Shown: in pieces, positions 1-8,604 of the stretch
How the letters are laid out: every line of letters starts with the position of its first letter
Position numbering within the stretch: position 1 is the first letter of the stretch
From: CAZPDM01 sp964585305
Lineage (GTDB): Bacteria > Planctomycetota > Uabimicrobiia > Uabimicrobiales > JABWCH01
Assembly: GCA_964585305.1 (NCBI GenBank)
Contig: CAZPDM010000038.1
Coordinates: 1 to 37,005, forward strand
Direction of reading: 5' to 3'
Length of the DNA stretch: 37,005 bases
The notes under the pieces: model-generated
Seen by the model: the letters and a program-made list of their open reading frames with translations, nothing else
Told to the model about the DNA's origin: nothing
Database searches by the model: none
Program-made: the position numbers and the translations under genes

Positions 1-75
1 CCCTACGGGCTTATTATTGGGAGTGCTTTCATCGCCACCCTAAAGGGTTAGTGATTTCTCGCACTTTTTTTTGAT
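1..75. other. Possible end of a mobile element or structured remnant at window edge
   Basis: The first ~65 bases are visibly richer in G and C than everything after them and contain a short palindrome CCCTAAAGGG (39-48) and a CCC..GGG pair at the very edge. Reading frame 3 is open from the edge to a TGA near 75, so it could also be the tail of a gene that lies mostly outside the window. The composition and hairpins recall the structured ends of IS200/IS605-type elements, but this is from memory of similar sequences only and no transposase is visible. Confidence 0.2.
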
Positions 76-117
76 AGAATTATTAAAATAAAAAAATTAA
101 ATGTTAGGTTAACAAAA

Positions 118-909
118 ATGAAGAAATCATCAAAATTTTTAACTCCTAGTTATGGCTGGAGTTTTTTTGGCGGATTTTTGTCCGCTAGCATTTTTTATAT
201 AGTTTTATATTCTGGAGCATATTATTTTCAATGGCCTGTAACTCGCCTTTTAGGTGTTATCCCTCCTAAAATTTCTTTTGATATTTCTATCTATTTTGCT
301 ATGTATGTACTATTTTTTTGGGGTATATTTGTTATCATCCAAAAAAATGGTCTTGTAAAACATGAAAATTTAGCTATATTAAAATTACAAAAAATATGGC
401 AAAGTCATACTATTATTAGCAAACGTGCAGAATTAGATAATTTTAGAGCAACTATGTCACATGGAGACAGTACTTTTCATATCCGCAATACAGCTTTAGT
501 ACAAACACTTTTGTTTCTTATTGAGCATTGTTTAGTTACGCAAACATCTCAAAGAGTTATGGAACTATTTAGCCGTCGCATGACAACATTACAAAACCAT
601 GCAGAGTCTTCTTATCATCTTTTACGCTACATTGCCTGGGGAATTCCATCATTAGGATTTATTGGAACTGTTATGGGAATTGGTCAAGCTCTGTCATACG
701 CAGGGCAAGCCATTGAAAATATCGATCTCATTGTTCAACCTTTGGGAGTAGCATTTGATACTACATTTATAGCACTCTCGGAAAGTTTAATTCTAATGTT
801 CTTCATTTACTATATGCAAAATAAAGAAGAAAGTTTAATCAATGAAATCGATTTATTTTGCCAAGAAAACTTTATCATCAATTTGCGAATTGAAGAGGGC
901 AAAGCATGA
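118..909 (+). CDS. MotA/TolQ/ExbB-family proton-channel-like protein
   Basis: Inner-membrane protein of 263 residues with four predicted membrane segments at about 14-36, 55-75, 170-195 and 207-233. The last two carry the family signature: a PSLGFIGTVMGIGQAL stretch (177-192) and AFDTTFIAL (212-220), where the TTxxAL element of TolQ/ExbB/MotA lines the ion path. A roughly 95-residue cytoplasmic loop lies between segments 2 and 3, as in TolQ. The family assembles as a pentamer around two copies of a single-TM partner and converts ion flow into movement of that partner. Its stop codon overlaps the start of the next gene in an ATGA, so the two are translationally coupled and very probably form one complex. 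No flagellar, Tol or Exb genes are nearby, so the name of a specific system is not justified. Confidence 0.85.
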   Translation: MKKSSKFLTPSYGWSFFGGFLSASIFYIVLYSGAYYFQWPVTRLLGVIPPKISFDISIYFAMYVLFFWGIFVIIQKNGLVKHENLAILKLQKIWQSHTIISKRAELDNFRATMSHGDSTFHIRNTALVQTLLFLIEHCLVTQTSQRVMELFSRRMTTLQNHAESSYHLLRYIAWGIPSLGFIGTVMGIGQALSYAGQAIENIDLIVQPLGVAFDTTFIALSESLILMFFIYYMQNKEESLINEIDLFCQENFIINLRIEEGKA

Positions 910-2375
910 AAGGGGAACGAGATATTCAAGTCTTTAGCCTTTCCTGCCTAGATACATTTTGCTGCGCGCTTGGTGCAATGATTTTATTGTTTATTGTCAA
1001 TAGCCAATTGCTTACAGGCTCTATACAAGATGCTGTAAAAAAATATAAAGAAGAAGCCAAAAGAGCTAAGGAAGAAAAAGTAAGAGCAGAAGAAGAAAGA
1101 AATAATGCTATTCAAGCTCGAAACGAAGCCATCAATTATAAAAACCAAGCTAATGAAGAAAAAGATAAAGCAAATGAAGCAAAAGAACGTTCAGATAAAA
1201 ATGAAAGGTTATTGCTTCTTGCTAAAAAAGAAGCCGAGGAAGAACGTGAAGCAGCTAAAAAAGCTGCAAAGGAAGCTATTGAAGCTCAACAACGTGCAGA
1301 ACAGGCTTTAAAAGAGGCAGAAAAATTACGTGAACAAGCTATAGAATCTCATAAAAAAATGATGGCTAAAAATGAAGAAGTTGAACAAACCAATAAAATT
1401 CTGCGTGATACTATAGCACAAGGGAAAAGCCAAGATGAAAAAATTAAATCACTTATTGGAGAATACCAAGGGCTAGAAGAAAAATCTCGATTTCTTGCAG
1501 AAGAAAAATCGAAATTAGAAAAGCTGTTATCTGAAATTAAATTAGAAAAAGAAAAACTAGAAACAGATCGTAATAATTTAGAACGTTGGTATAAAGATGT
1601 TCAAAAAAGAAATGAACAACTCAAACAAGACTATGAAGATAGTATAAAAAATAATCAAGAACTATCAGAAAAGATGAAATCTTCTTCGGATCGTATCAAA
1701 GAACGGGAAAAGAATATTCTTGTAAAAGAAAGTCAAATTAAAGAATTTGAAGCTGATATTAGAAATCGAGAAGAAAAAATTAGAAATTTGCAAAAAGAAC
1801 TTGAACAAAAGGGCGAAAAATCTTTATTTGGGATTAAACTAAGTTACCGACGAATTATTTTTTTAGTCGATCGTTCTGGAAGTATTATCCAAAATAATTG
1901 GAAACAAGTGCTTATTAAGACTTGTGAAGAAATTTTAAAAAATTGCGATGTAGAAGAATTCGCAATTATTGCTTTTTCTTCAGATATGCTATATTATCCT
2001 CAACGAAAGGGTTTAATCACTACTGGAAACACCGAAAATAAAGAAAAAGCAATAGATTGGATTACCAATCGATTGCCTTTTGGTGGAGCGACACATCTTC
2101 ATGAAGCCATGCCTATTGCTTATGAAAATTATGGAGAAATCGACGCAATTTTTCTTTTAACAGATGGTCTTCCCGCAGCACGAGATCGTACAACAGAATC
2201 TTTACAAAAAGAAATTGTTAAATATATTCAAAAGAAAGTTTCTGATAAAATAACAACAAAAATAATTACTATTGCTATCGGTTATCCTCCTACAAGTTCT
2301 CAAGAGTATATTGATATTTACAAATACCTCCATCAAATATCAGATCTTACCGGCGGGCAATATTTAGGAAGATAA
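906..2375 (+). CDS. MotB/ExbD-like TM anchor with long coiled coil and C-terminal VWA domain
   Basis: A 489-residue protein in three parts. Residues 1-9 are short and cytoplasmic. One hydrophobic helix (about 10-35) contains a single acid, Asp16, placed like the proton-binding aspartate of MotB, ExbD and TolR. Residues ~40-300 are an almost unbroken Lys/Glu/Ala-rich coiled coil. Residues ~314-489 form a von Willebrand factor A domain with a complete MIDAS: DRSGS (Asp322, Ser324, Ser326), the Thr in GGATHLHEA, and the Asp in LLTDGLP. With MotB topology the coiled coil and VWA domain would be periplasmic. MotB carries a peptidoglycan-binding OmpA domain in this place; here a metal-dependent ligand-binding VWA domain sits there instead. 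The ATGA overlap with the upstream channel gene supports a joint motor or sensor. Function is inferred from architecture; the ligand is unknown. Confidence 0.85.
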   Translation: MKGERDIQVFSLSCLDTFCCALGAMILLFIVNSQLLTGSIQDAVKKYKEEAKRAKEEKVRAEEERNNAIQARNEAINYKNQANEEKDKANEAKERSDKNERLLLLAKKEAEEEREAAKKAAKEAIEAQQRAEQALKEAEKLREQAIESHKKMMAKNEEVEQTNKILRDTIAQGKSQDEKIKSLIGEYQGLEEKSRFLAEEKSKLEKLLSEIKLEKEKLETDRNNLERWYKDVQKRNEQLKQDYEDSIKNNQELSEKMKSSSDRIKEREKNILVKESQIKEFEADIRNREEKIRNLQKELEQKGEKSLFGIKLSYRRIIFLVDRSGSIIQNNWKQVLIKTCEEILKNCDVEEFAIIAFSSDMLYYPQRKGLITTGNTENKEKAIDWITNRLPFGGATHLHEAMPIAYENYGEIDAIFLLTDGLPAARDRTTESLQKEIVKYIQKKVSDKITTKIITIAIGYPPTSSQEYIDIYKYLHQISDLTGGQYLGR

Positions 2376-2395
2376 TTACTTTAAGAGAAAAAATT

Positions 2396-3124
2396 ATGAA
2401 AAAATTTACTACACATATTTTAGAAATATTCTCTGAAACATACGAAACTAAAACATTCCGTTTAGAAAATACTGCTGAAATTTCTTTTATTCCTGGACAG
2501 TATTGTTTAGTCTCAATCCCAGGACATGAAAAATTTGCCAAAGTAACTCGCCCTTTTACATTCAGTAATTCTCCTAGCTGCAAAAAATATTTTGAACTCA
2601 CCATAAAAAAAATGGGAGAATTTACACAAGCCTTATTCCAATTAAAAATTGGGGATCAATTAGAGATCAAAGGACCATTGGGAGAAATTTTAAACTTTAC
2701 ACCAGAAATTTCACAAGATTTGGTTTTTCTTACAGGAGGTTCAGGAATTACTCCCTTTATCTCAATAATCCGCTATATTATAGAAAAAAAATTGCCCAAT
2801 CGAATTTTTCTTTTATATGGAAATCGCAGTGAGCAAGATATTATCTTTCATAAGGAATTAGAAAAACTTAAACAACATGCAGCCAACTCATTAAAAGTTA
2901 TTCACATCTTAGAAAACGCAATACCTGGTTGGACAGGAGAAAAAGGACGTATTTCACTCAATCTGATTGAAAAATATGTTCCTGATCCCAAAAGTAAAAT
3001 TTGGTTTCTTTGCGGACCACCTCCTATGATGATTGCAATGAAATCAGCTTTAACAAATATGGAAATCCCCGAAGCTCATTGGCGCATTGAACCTTGGGAA
3101 TTGCCAGGAAAAATTCAATCATAA
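2396..3124 (+). CDS. FNR-family FAD/NAD(P)H oxidoreductase
   Basis: A 242-residue cytoplasmic flavoprotein of the ferredoxin-NADP reductase fold. The N-terminal FAD barrel has the flavin motif RPFTFSN (52-58, replacing the usual RxYS) and KGPLGEI (92-98). The nucleotide-binding half has GGSGITPF (114-121), LLYGNRSEQDIIF and CGPPPMM (206-212), all typical of the family. No four-cysteine 2Fe-2S ferredoxin domain is attached, so electrons would pass to or from a separate carrier that cannot be named here. The gene starts 20 bases after the VWA gene and runs the same way, probably in the same transcript, but no mechanistic link to the channel pair is evident. A GC-rich hairpin follows directly. 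Confidence 0.85.
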   Translation: MKKFTTHILEIFSETYETKTFRLENTAEISFIPGQYCLVSIPGHEKFAKVTRPFTFSNSPSCKKYFELTIKKMGEFTQALFQLKIGDQLEIKGPLGEILNFTPEISQDLVFLTGGSGITPFISIIRYIIEKKLPNRIFLLYGNRSEQDIIFHKELEKLKQHAANSLKVIHILENAIPGWTGEKGRISLNLIEKYVPDPKSKIWFLCGPPPMMIAMKSALTNMEIPEAHWRIEPWELPGKIQS

Positions 3125-3128
3125 ATAA

Positions 3129-3147
3129 CCGCCGCAAAATGCGGCGG
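3129..3147 (+). terminator. GC-only 8-bp hairpin after the reductase gene
   Basis: CCGCCGCA (3129-3136) pairs with TGCGGCGG (3140-3147) around an AAA loop, starting 5 bases after the TAA stop. It stands out in an AT-rich genome. No T-tract follows, so it is not a canonical intrinsic terminator; it may pause polymerase or protect a 3' end. Confidence 0.5.
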
Positions 3148-3186
3148 CAAATTAACAAGCTGCTTACTACTTTCAAAGAATCTATA

Positions 3187-5484
3187 ATGGAAAATGAAAA
3201 TATGATGATACCTGCAAATAATGCAGGTTTTTCTTATCTTTCAGAATATGTCTCAGGATCTTCTTTGTCCCGATTTTATGAAAATCGTGATATAAAAAAA
3301 ACAGCCAAAAGTTTTTTTAAACCTGATAAAAATATAACTCAACTTCCTAGTCTTTGGTGGAAACGAACTTCTAATGCTTTTGCTCCAAGCATTTCTCGTA
3401 AATTTTATGCAGAAATATTCAACCAATCGTTAGTAATTAGAAAAACAGCTGACTTAGAAATAATTACAGTTATTCCTCTTAGCATTCCTCCTAATTTTTC
3501 TTACAAACATAACGTTGGGATATGGGGAGTCGCATATCTTTTTTGGAAAGAAGACGAATATGTTTGTCTTGGCTATAATACTGGTCTTTTAGAAGTCTAT
3601 GATTTGCAGGGAAAATTAGTATTATCTCGAAACTTTTTAGGCTGTTTTGGGTCTGGAGCATGGAATTCTAAAGATTTACTGGTAGTATCGTTATTCCCAA
3701 ATTCTAGATATAATTTAGAATCAGAAATTGGAACATACTTATATGATGCTTCTCTCTTGGTTTCAAAAGGAAAACTAATATTATTAGAATCGTTAGGAAG
3801 AAAAATATGTATTCCTAATCGGCTGTTATTTGATCTTTCTGAAACGAGATTGCTTGGTGTTTCATCTTGGTTTCGTGGAGAGAGAAACTACGATTCTAGT
3901 ATCTGGTACTATGACGTTCAAACAGGAATAGCTCAAAATATTGCAGAAGACAAAAAAATTTCTGGAATGGGACCTAAATTTTCTGAATTTGCAGATGACG
4001 GTTCTTATTGTGTAAGTTTATATGATTCCATTCTTGTAATAAACAGGTTCAATAAAATTATAAAAAAAATACCTCTTGAAAAATTACCTGGTTATTACCT
4101 TATTCCATATCTAACACCTGATGGGAAAAATATTTTTATTTATGATTATTTATCCAACCAAGTTGGAAGAAATTATTTAAGATATTCTTTAGAAGATACA
4201 AATCCTCGGTTTGTATCAATAGCAGATGATTCCATTAAATCATTTTTTAATATCAAAACTTTTACTTCTAAAAGTACAGCTTTTGGTTTTGTCAATAATT
4301 GGCTAAGAAACCCAGTATTAGTTGATGCTAATACGATGTCTGTTTTAGTAAAAAAAACGCCACCATTACTTCTATTTTGTGCATACGGATTTGATAGAAA
4401 TGACAGAGGGGACATCGCAATTACAACAGGGAAACCTTCTGTCCAAATTTTTGATAAAGATATATGCCCTATAGGAAGTATAGAGACAGAATTCGATGAT
4501 CTTTGCCAAGTTTGCTGGGCTGGAACAAATCAAATTGCGATAACTACTAGTGATGATGTTGGCTTTATTAAAACAATACATTCTGAGAACCCATTAGAAA
4601 ATAAAATCTATAAAGAAAGTGGTTTTGTTTATAGGTTAAAAAATGATATTTTGTGGAGCAAACATTATACTATTGTTTTGCCTAATGATATTATTGTAGA
4701 AAACCAACGAGATGGGTACATCTATATTATTCAAGGATTGATAAGGATCCGACTTAAACTCGATACATTAGCAACTTGGATCGCAGGGAACCATCAAGGA
4801 ATCTTTTGTTTAAGCGAAACAGAATTACGATTTTTTGGACAAGATTGTATAAAGGAAATTTTACAAAAAAAAGATGAAACACTACAATATGACTACATTC
4901 ATCCGCTTTCTTATAAAATATTGGATAATAAATACTCTAAATATGAACGTATAACAGTTACTCCCCAAGGAGAAATCTTTCTTACCTCCACAGCAAAAAT
5001 ATCTCGTTATTCTTTTGATTCTACATCTCTAAAAATAGAAGAAGTAGTCTCTAAAAATATGGAATTAACTATAATTGCCTGGCATGATCCTTGGCACAAT
5101 CGAGTAATTCTTAACCGCAGAATATGCTACTCTTTTTTAACGAACGATTTAGAAAAAATTGCCGATCTTTATTTATTGCCAAATGGAGGATATTGTATTC
5201 ATGCAGTTGCACCAAATAATCATAATTCTCAAGAATTGCATCCTGGCTACATTTGGGGATATGGAGATTATCTATTTCTTTTTGAATGTTGGGATGAACA
5301 ACAAAACTTAGTAATTGATCGTGATCAAAAACAAAAACTTCTTGCTCGTTATATAAATAAAGATATGGTTACACTTGCGTTGAAAGATTACACAACATTC
5401 CAATCCCTCCATTTACAATCTATGTTCAATAAATCTACAGATGCTTTTTCTGTTTTTAAGCTACAATTGCCTTATATAGATTAA
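3187..5484 (+). CDS. Large unrecognised protein, possibly beta-propeller-like
   Basis: The reading frame is open further upstream, but the ATGs at 3094 and 3139 would overlap the previous gene or lie in the GC hairpin, so the ATG at 3187 (residues start MENENMMIP) is chosen; the ATG at 3202 is also possible. This gives about 765 residues with no signal peptide and no TM helix. The sequence is rich in beta-forming residues with recurring blade-like strands such as VYDLQGKLVLSR and VQIFDKDI, followed by turns and aromatic residues. This suggests a WD40/YVTN-type propeller, but no repeat is regular enough to be sure. The next gene follows after 23 bases on the same strand, so the two probably act together. 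Function unknown. Confidence 0.6.
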   Translation: MENENMMIPANNAGFSYLSEYVSGSSLSRFYENRDIKKTAKSFFKPDKNITQLPSLWWKRTSNAFAPSISRKFYAEIFNQSLVIRKTADLEIITVIPLSIPPNFSYKHNVGIWGVAYLFWKEDEYVCLGYNTGLLEVYDLQGKLVLSRNFLGCFGSGAWNSKDLLVVSLFPNSRYNLESEIGTYLYDASLLVSKGKLILLESLGRKICIPNRLLFDLSETRLLGVSSWFRGERNYDSSIWYYDVQTGIAQNIAEDKKISGMGPKFSEFADDGSYCVSLYDSILVINRFNKIIKKIPLEKLPGYYLIPYLTPDGKNIFIYDYLSNQVGRNYLRYSLEDTNPRFVSIADDSIKSFFNIKTFTSKSTAFGFVNNWLRNPVLVDANTMSVLVKKTPPLLLFCAYGFDRNDRGDIAITTGKPSVQIFDKDICPIGSIETEFDDLCQVCWAGTNQIAITTSDDVGFIKTIHSENPLENKIYKESGFVYRLKNDILWSKHYTIVLPNDIIVENQRDGYIYIIQGLIRIRLKLDTLATWIAGNHQGIFCLSETELRFFGQDCIKEILQKKDETLQYDYIHPLSYKILDNKYSKYERITVTPQGEIFLTSTAKISRYSFDSTSLKIEEVVSKNMELTIIAWHDPWHNRVILNRRICYSFLTNDLEKIADLYLLPNGGYCIHAVAPNNHNSQELHPGYIWGYGDYLFLFECWDEQQNLVIDRDQKQKLLARYINKDMVTLALKDYTTFQSLHLQSMFNKSTDAFSVFKLQLPYID

Positions 5485-5507
5485 AAGATAAGGAGTAATC
5501 TAAAAAA

Positions 5508-6920
5508 ATGCCTCCGAAATATACTTCTATGTTAGAGTCTATTCAGGATACTCCTTCTATATTACCAAATATGATAAGCGAGCTATATCAAACACATATA
5601 GAAGAAAATACTGAAAAATTTTATAGGCTTTTTAAAAATATAATTTTAGAATTTCATCATACAAATATTTCTGCTTCGCAGGCCCTTTACAGAGCATTTA
5701 AAATATCTTTTGATGTCTTTTTAATAAAGGCTAATCTATTACTTTCTAATGATACTACAGAAAATGATATATATATATATCAATTACTTTCTTATGCAGA
5801 ACGATTTGAAACATACTCTCCTTTATTAGATATCGCTACAAATTTAGTTTCTGAAGTATACAAAGATACTGAAACAATTTTAAAAGCTAAAATCATTATT
5901 CTTCAAGATCGGCTGTATACATTCGATGCTTCTTATGTTCAAGAAAAACTAGACAACCGGGTTCAAAAATTCTTAGCAAATTCACAGAAAAAAGTTGCTG
6001 AATTACTTCGTGAAAAAATAGCAATTGAGCGAAGTTGCAATACCAAAGCAAGCCAAATTTTAATTACTCAGGCAGAAAGTAATCGTACAAGAGGCGAATT
6101 TCTTAATAGATTTCCCTTATATATTAAGGAAGAACATTTAAAATTTAAATCTCATTTACTTTTGACACTTAGAAGAGAAATTATAGAAAATGGAATGCTA
6201 TCCGAAGATTCTCTTTTAAATATATCAAAAAAACTATGCAGCGCAGCCGGTGAACAAATGGATTTAAAAGAGATTGCACAAACTTCTAAATTATGGGGAA
6301 AAAATATTTTTTCGGAATATGATCTAGGGCGTGTCGAACAATTTACAAGAACATTTACAAAAGAAATACTAGATCTATTAAAAATTGCTCATCCTGATAA
6401 ATGGAATACACAAGGCGCACCAGAAGAAATGGCAGATATTATAAAAAAGAAAAGTAATGAAATTATCAATATTCGAGAATTAAGTAAATTAGGTCCATTG
6501 ATTGGAACAAGCGATGTCTTTTTACTTTTAAAAAAATTTAAAGCCGATTTCGCAATGCTTCATCCTGAAGCTGCGCTTAACCATACAGAATCACAAGAAT
6601 CTAAAGATCTGGAATTAGAAATTGCGATGTGGACAGCATCAGATTCCTTTTTAACAGAAAAGCTAAATATGATTTGGGACGATCCTGAAATAAATAGAAT
6701 GCGGCAAATGCTTTCTCTGCCAGAAGAGACACAAGAAGCATATCAAGATGAATTAAGACTTTCTATATTTTCACTTACCCAAGGAATAAAAAAACTTTGT
6801 GAAAATGAAAAAATAAATTCTAGTTGGAACTTAGTTGTAAGCAAATCTATAGAAATAGCATTAAACCCAGAAAAACTTAAAATTTTCATTGCTGATTTAA
6901 GCAACATTGAAAAAGAATAA
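5508..6920 (+). CDS. Unknown helical protein with a J-domain-like HPD motif
   Basis: A 470-residue, almost entirely helical, Glu/Lys-rich cytoplasmic protein. Residues ~285-325 read like the core of a DnaJ domain: a helix, then HPD (His295-Pro296-Asp297) followed by KW, a Gly-containing loop, EEMADIIKKKSNEIINI and RELSKL. HPD is the DnaK-stimulating tripeptide of J-domains. The spacing to the following helix is close to classical. The rest matches no family I recognise, and no Gly/Phe linker or zinc-finger module is present, so at most it is a type-III-like J protein. It follows the presumed propeller gene after 23 bases, with AAGGAG 12 bases before the ATG, and is the last gene of the block before a strong terminator. 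The J-domain call is motif-based only. Confidence 0.6.
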   Translation: MPPKYTSMLESIQDTPSILPNMISELYQTHIEENTEKFYRLFKNIILEFHHTNISASQALYRAFKISFDVFLIKANLLLSNDTTENDIYIYQLLSYAERFETYSPLLDIATNLVSEVYKDTETILKAKIIILQDRLYTFDASYVQEKLDNRVQKFLANSQKKVAELLREKIAIERSCNTKASQILITQAESNRTRGEFLNRFPLYIKEEHLKFKSHLLLTLRREIIENGMLSEDSLLNISKKLCSAAGEQMDLKEIAQTSKLWGKNIFSEYDLGRVEQFTRTFTKEILDLLKIAHPDKWNTQGAPEEMADIIKKKSNEIINIRELSKLGPLIGTSDVFLLLKKFKADFAMLHPEAALNHTESQESKDLELEIAMWTASDSFLTEKLNMIWDDPEINRMRQMLSLPEETQEAYQDELRLSIFSLTQGIKKLCENEKINSSWNLVVSKSIEIALNPEKLKIFIADLSNIEKE

Positions 6921-6960
6921 TAACAAAAACGCGTTAGGGAAACCTAGCGCGTTTTTGTTA
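6921..6960. terminator. Bidirectional intrinsic terminator between convergent genes
   Basis: An 18-bp stem (6921-6938 with 6943-6960, one G-U wobble) closes a GAAA loop. A-rich on one flank and T-rich on the other, it can stop transcription in both directions. Its right arm includes the TAA stop of the minus-strand cotransporter gene (6958-6960), and its left arm begins right after the stop of the plus-strand gene. Confidence 0.9.
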
Positions 6961-8580
6961 TGTTGGCAAATTAGGACGGTTTTCTGTATCTACAAATTGT
7001 TGAATATGAATAAATATTTCTCGTAGAGAGTTGATTACTTCATAACTCCAAATCAAATAATCATAAGAAAGTGTATTATATGGTTCTAATTTAGTAAAAT
7101 AGCTGGACTCAAGAGCAGCAAGGCTATTAGCAATTTTAGATGCATACACGTCAGAAGATTGTTTTTGTAATACACAAAACCATATCTCATTAAAAAACTT
7201 TTGTAGTTCTCCAAATTGCACTTGCAAAGTTTCTGGAAAACTATACTCATTGACTGATAACCCATGTTCTAGATGAACACAGAGAGATAGGGCTTGATAA
7301 TAAAAATTACTATATTTTGTAAGAAATTGTAGTTGTTTTTGTATATATTTATTTTGTTCTTCCGATAAAGAATGTCTTAAACTTGATTTAATCAAGAGTT
7401 CAAAGATACATTCTCGAATACTCTCAAAATTCTTTGATAACTTATTGGAGAAATAAATTTTCTTAAATAAATTTGTTTTGCTGTGCAGAAGCATATCAAA
7501 ACAATAATCTGTAAGTTGCTTAGCAGATGATTGGACTTTTAAAATTTGAGTCTCAATTTCTTGTAAAGTTAAGTTTAAATTACTTACTAAAATATGACGG
7601 ACAGAAACTGGCAAAGTAATTTGTTTATCTATATCTCCGATACTACTCCAATTGATAAATCGTAGAATGCTAGTAGAAAATATCATCCATATACTAACAT
7701 TAAAAAAATTAAATAATGTATGAAAACATATTACACGGTATTCAATCTCATATATAGGGATGATTAGATCAACTAGAAATAAAAAAATAGGTAAAAAAAA
7801 TAAAACAATAAAACAACCAATTGTCTTAATAAAAAAATGAGATAATGCTAACTTTCGCGCAATAATGCCATACTCAAAAGAAGCTAATAAAGTAATCAAA
7901 CTTGTGCCAATATTTGCACCCAAAATAAAACATACTGCTCCTTGATATGTAATCAGATTTTGGCCAGCAAGTGCGAGAACTAAAAAAATAAACGTACTAC
8001 TAGACTGTAAAAAAAATGTTATAACTATTCCTGTAAGAATTCCAAAAATTTGGCTACCAAGATTAGTCGAATCATAAAACCCCATCCAGCTTATAAAATC
8101 AGAATCTTGTAAAATAGGAATTAGCTCTAGCATAGTCATATTAAACCCAAAAAATGCTAGCCCTATAGCTAGAACACTTTCCCATAAAGACCGAAGAAAG
8201 GGTCTTTTTGTAACAAACAATGCAAAAGTACTTATAATAATTATTATTAAAGCATAGTTACGAATATTTTTTGTAAAAAACCACAATTTTATTGTTGTAC
8301 CAAGGGTTGAACCAAGCATAATACAAAATCCTTGTTCTAAAGAGAGCAAAGAGTGATTGAGCAACCCTTCTGTAGCAATAATAACTACAGTACTAGCCTG
8401 AAAAAATACAGTTGATATAATTCCTGCCCATAAACATTGTAACTTGCCAGATAAAAAGCTATTAAATATTTGGCGAAGTTGTTTAGCTAAGGAACGTTCT
8501 AAGACATGATTGATTAGTCTTAATGATAATAAAAATATACAAAACCCTGTCAAAGTGTTTAACCAATTTACTTCGTTCAT
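6958..8580 (-). CDS. Na+/phosphate cotransporter (NptA/YjbB type, PNaS family)
   Basis: A 540-residue inner-membrane protein with about eight to nine hydrophobic helices in the first ~310 residues and a soluble helical C-terminus. It shows the inverted repeat of the Na/Pi cotransporter family: repeat 1 has FFQAST (59-64) and GSTLGTT (90-96); repeat 2 has the diagnostic FFLQSSS (189-195) and GANIGTS (221-227). The ~220-residue C-terminal part is a PhoU-like helical bundle, as in E. coli YjbB (about 543 residues), so length and layout match. The likely role is sodium-coupled phosphate movement, with export or import undecided. It follows the 551-residue membrane-protein gene with only 24 bases between them and probably shares its transcript. 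Confidence 0.85.
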   Translation of the reverse strand: MNEVNWLNTLTGFCIFLLSLRLINHVLERSLAKQLRQIFNSFLSGKLQCLWAGIISTVFFQASTVVIIATEGLLNHSLLSLEQGFCIMLGSTLGTTIKLWFFTKNIRNYALIIIIISTFALFVTKRPFLRSLWESVLAIGLAFFGFNMTMLELIPILQDSDFISWMGFYDSTNLGSQIFGILTGIVITFFLQSSSTFIFLVLALAGQNLITYQGAVCFILGANIGTSLITLLASFEYGIIARKLALSHFFIKTIGCFIVLFFLPIFLFLVDLIIPIYEIEYRVICFHTLFNFFNVSIWMIFSTSILRFINWSSIGDIDKQITLPVSVRHILVSNLNLTLQEIETQILKVQSSAKQLTDYCFDMLLHSKTNLFKKIYFSNKLSKNFESIRECIFELLIKSSLRHSLSEEQNKYIQKQLQFLTKYSNFYYQALSLCVHLEHGLSVNEYSFPETLQVQFGELQKFFNEIWFCVLQKQSSDVYASKIANSLAALESSYFTKLEPYNTLSYDYLIWSYEVINSLREIFIHIQQFVDTENRPNLPT

Positions 8581-8604
8581 ATCTTTAGCTAATAAGAATT
8601 GTTT

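Noticed and set aside
1105..1311. Short basic protein inside the coiled-coil gene
   Set aside because: The frame is an alternative reading of repetitive Lys/Glu codons; there is no ribosome binding site and the main frame has a clear domain structure.
118..2375. Zorya defence system (ZorA/ZorB)
   Set aside because: The MotA-like/MotB-like pair resembles ZorAB, but ZorB's peptidoglycan-binding domain is replaced by coiled coil plus VWA, and there is no ZorC/D helicase or nuclease in the following genes.
3094..3186. Longer start for the 765-residue protein
   Set aside because: It would overlap the reductase gene and translate through a GC-rich hairpin; no ribosome binding site supports it.
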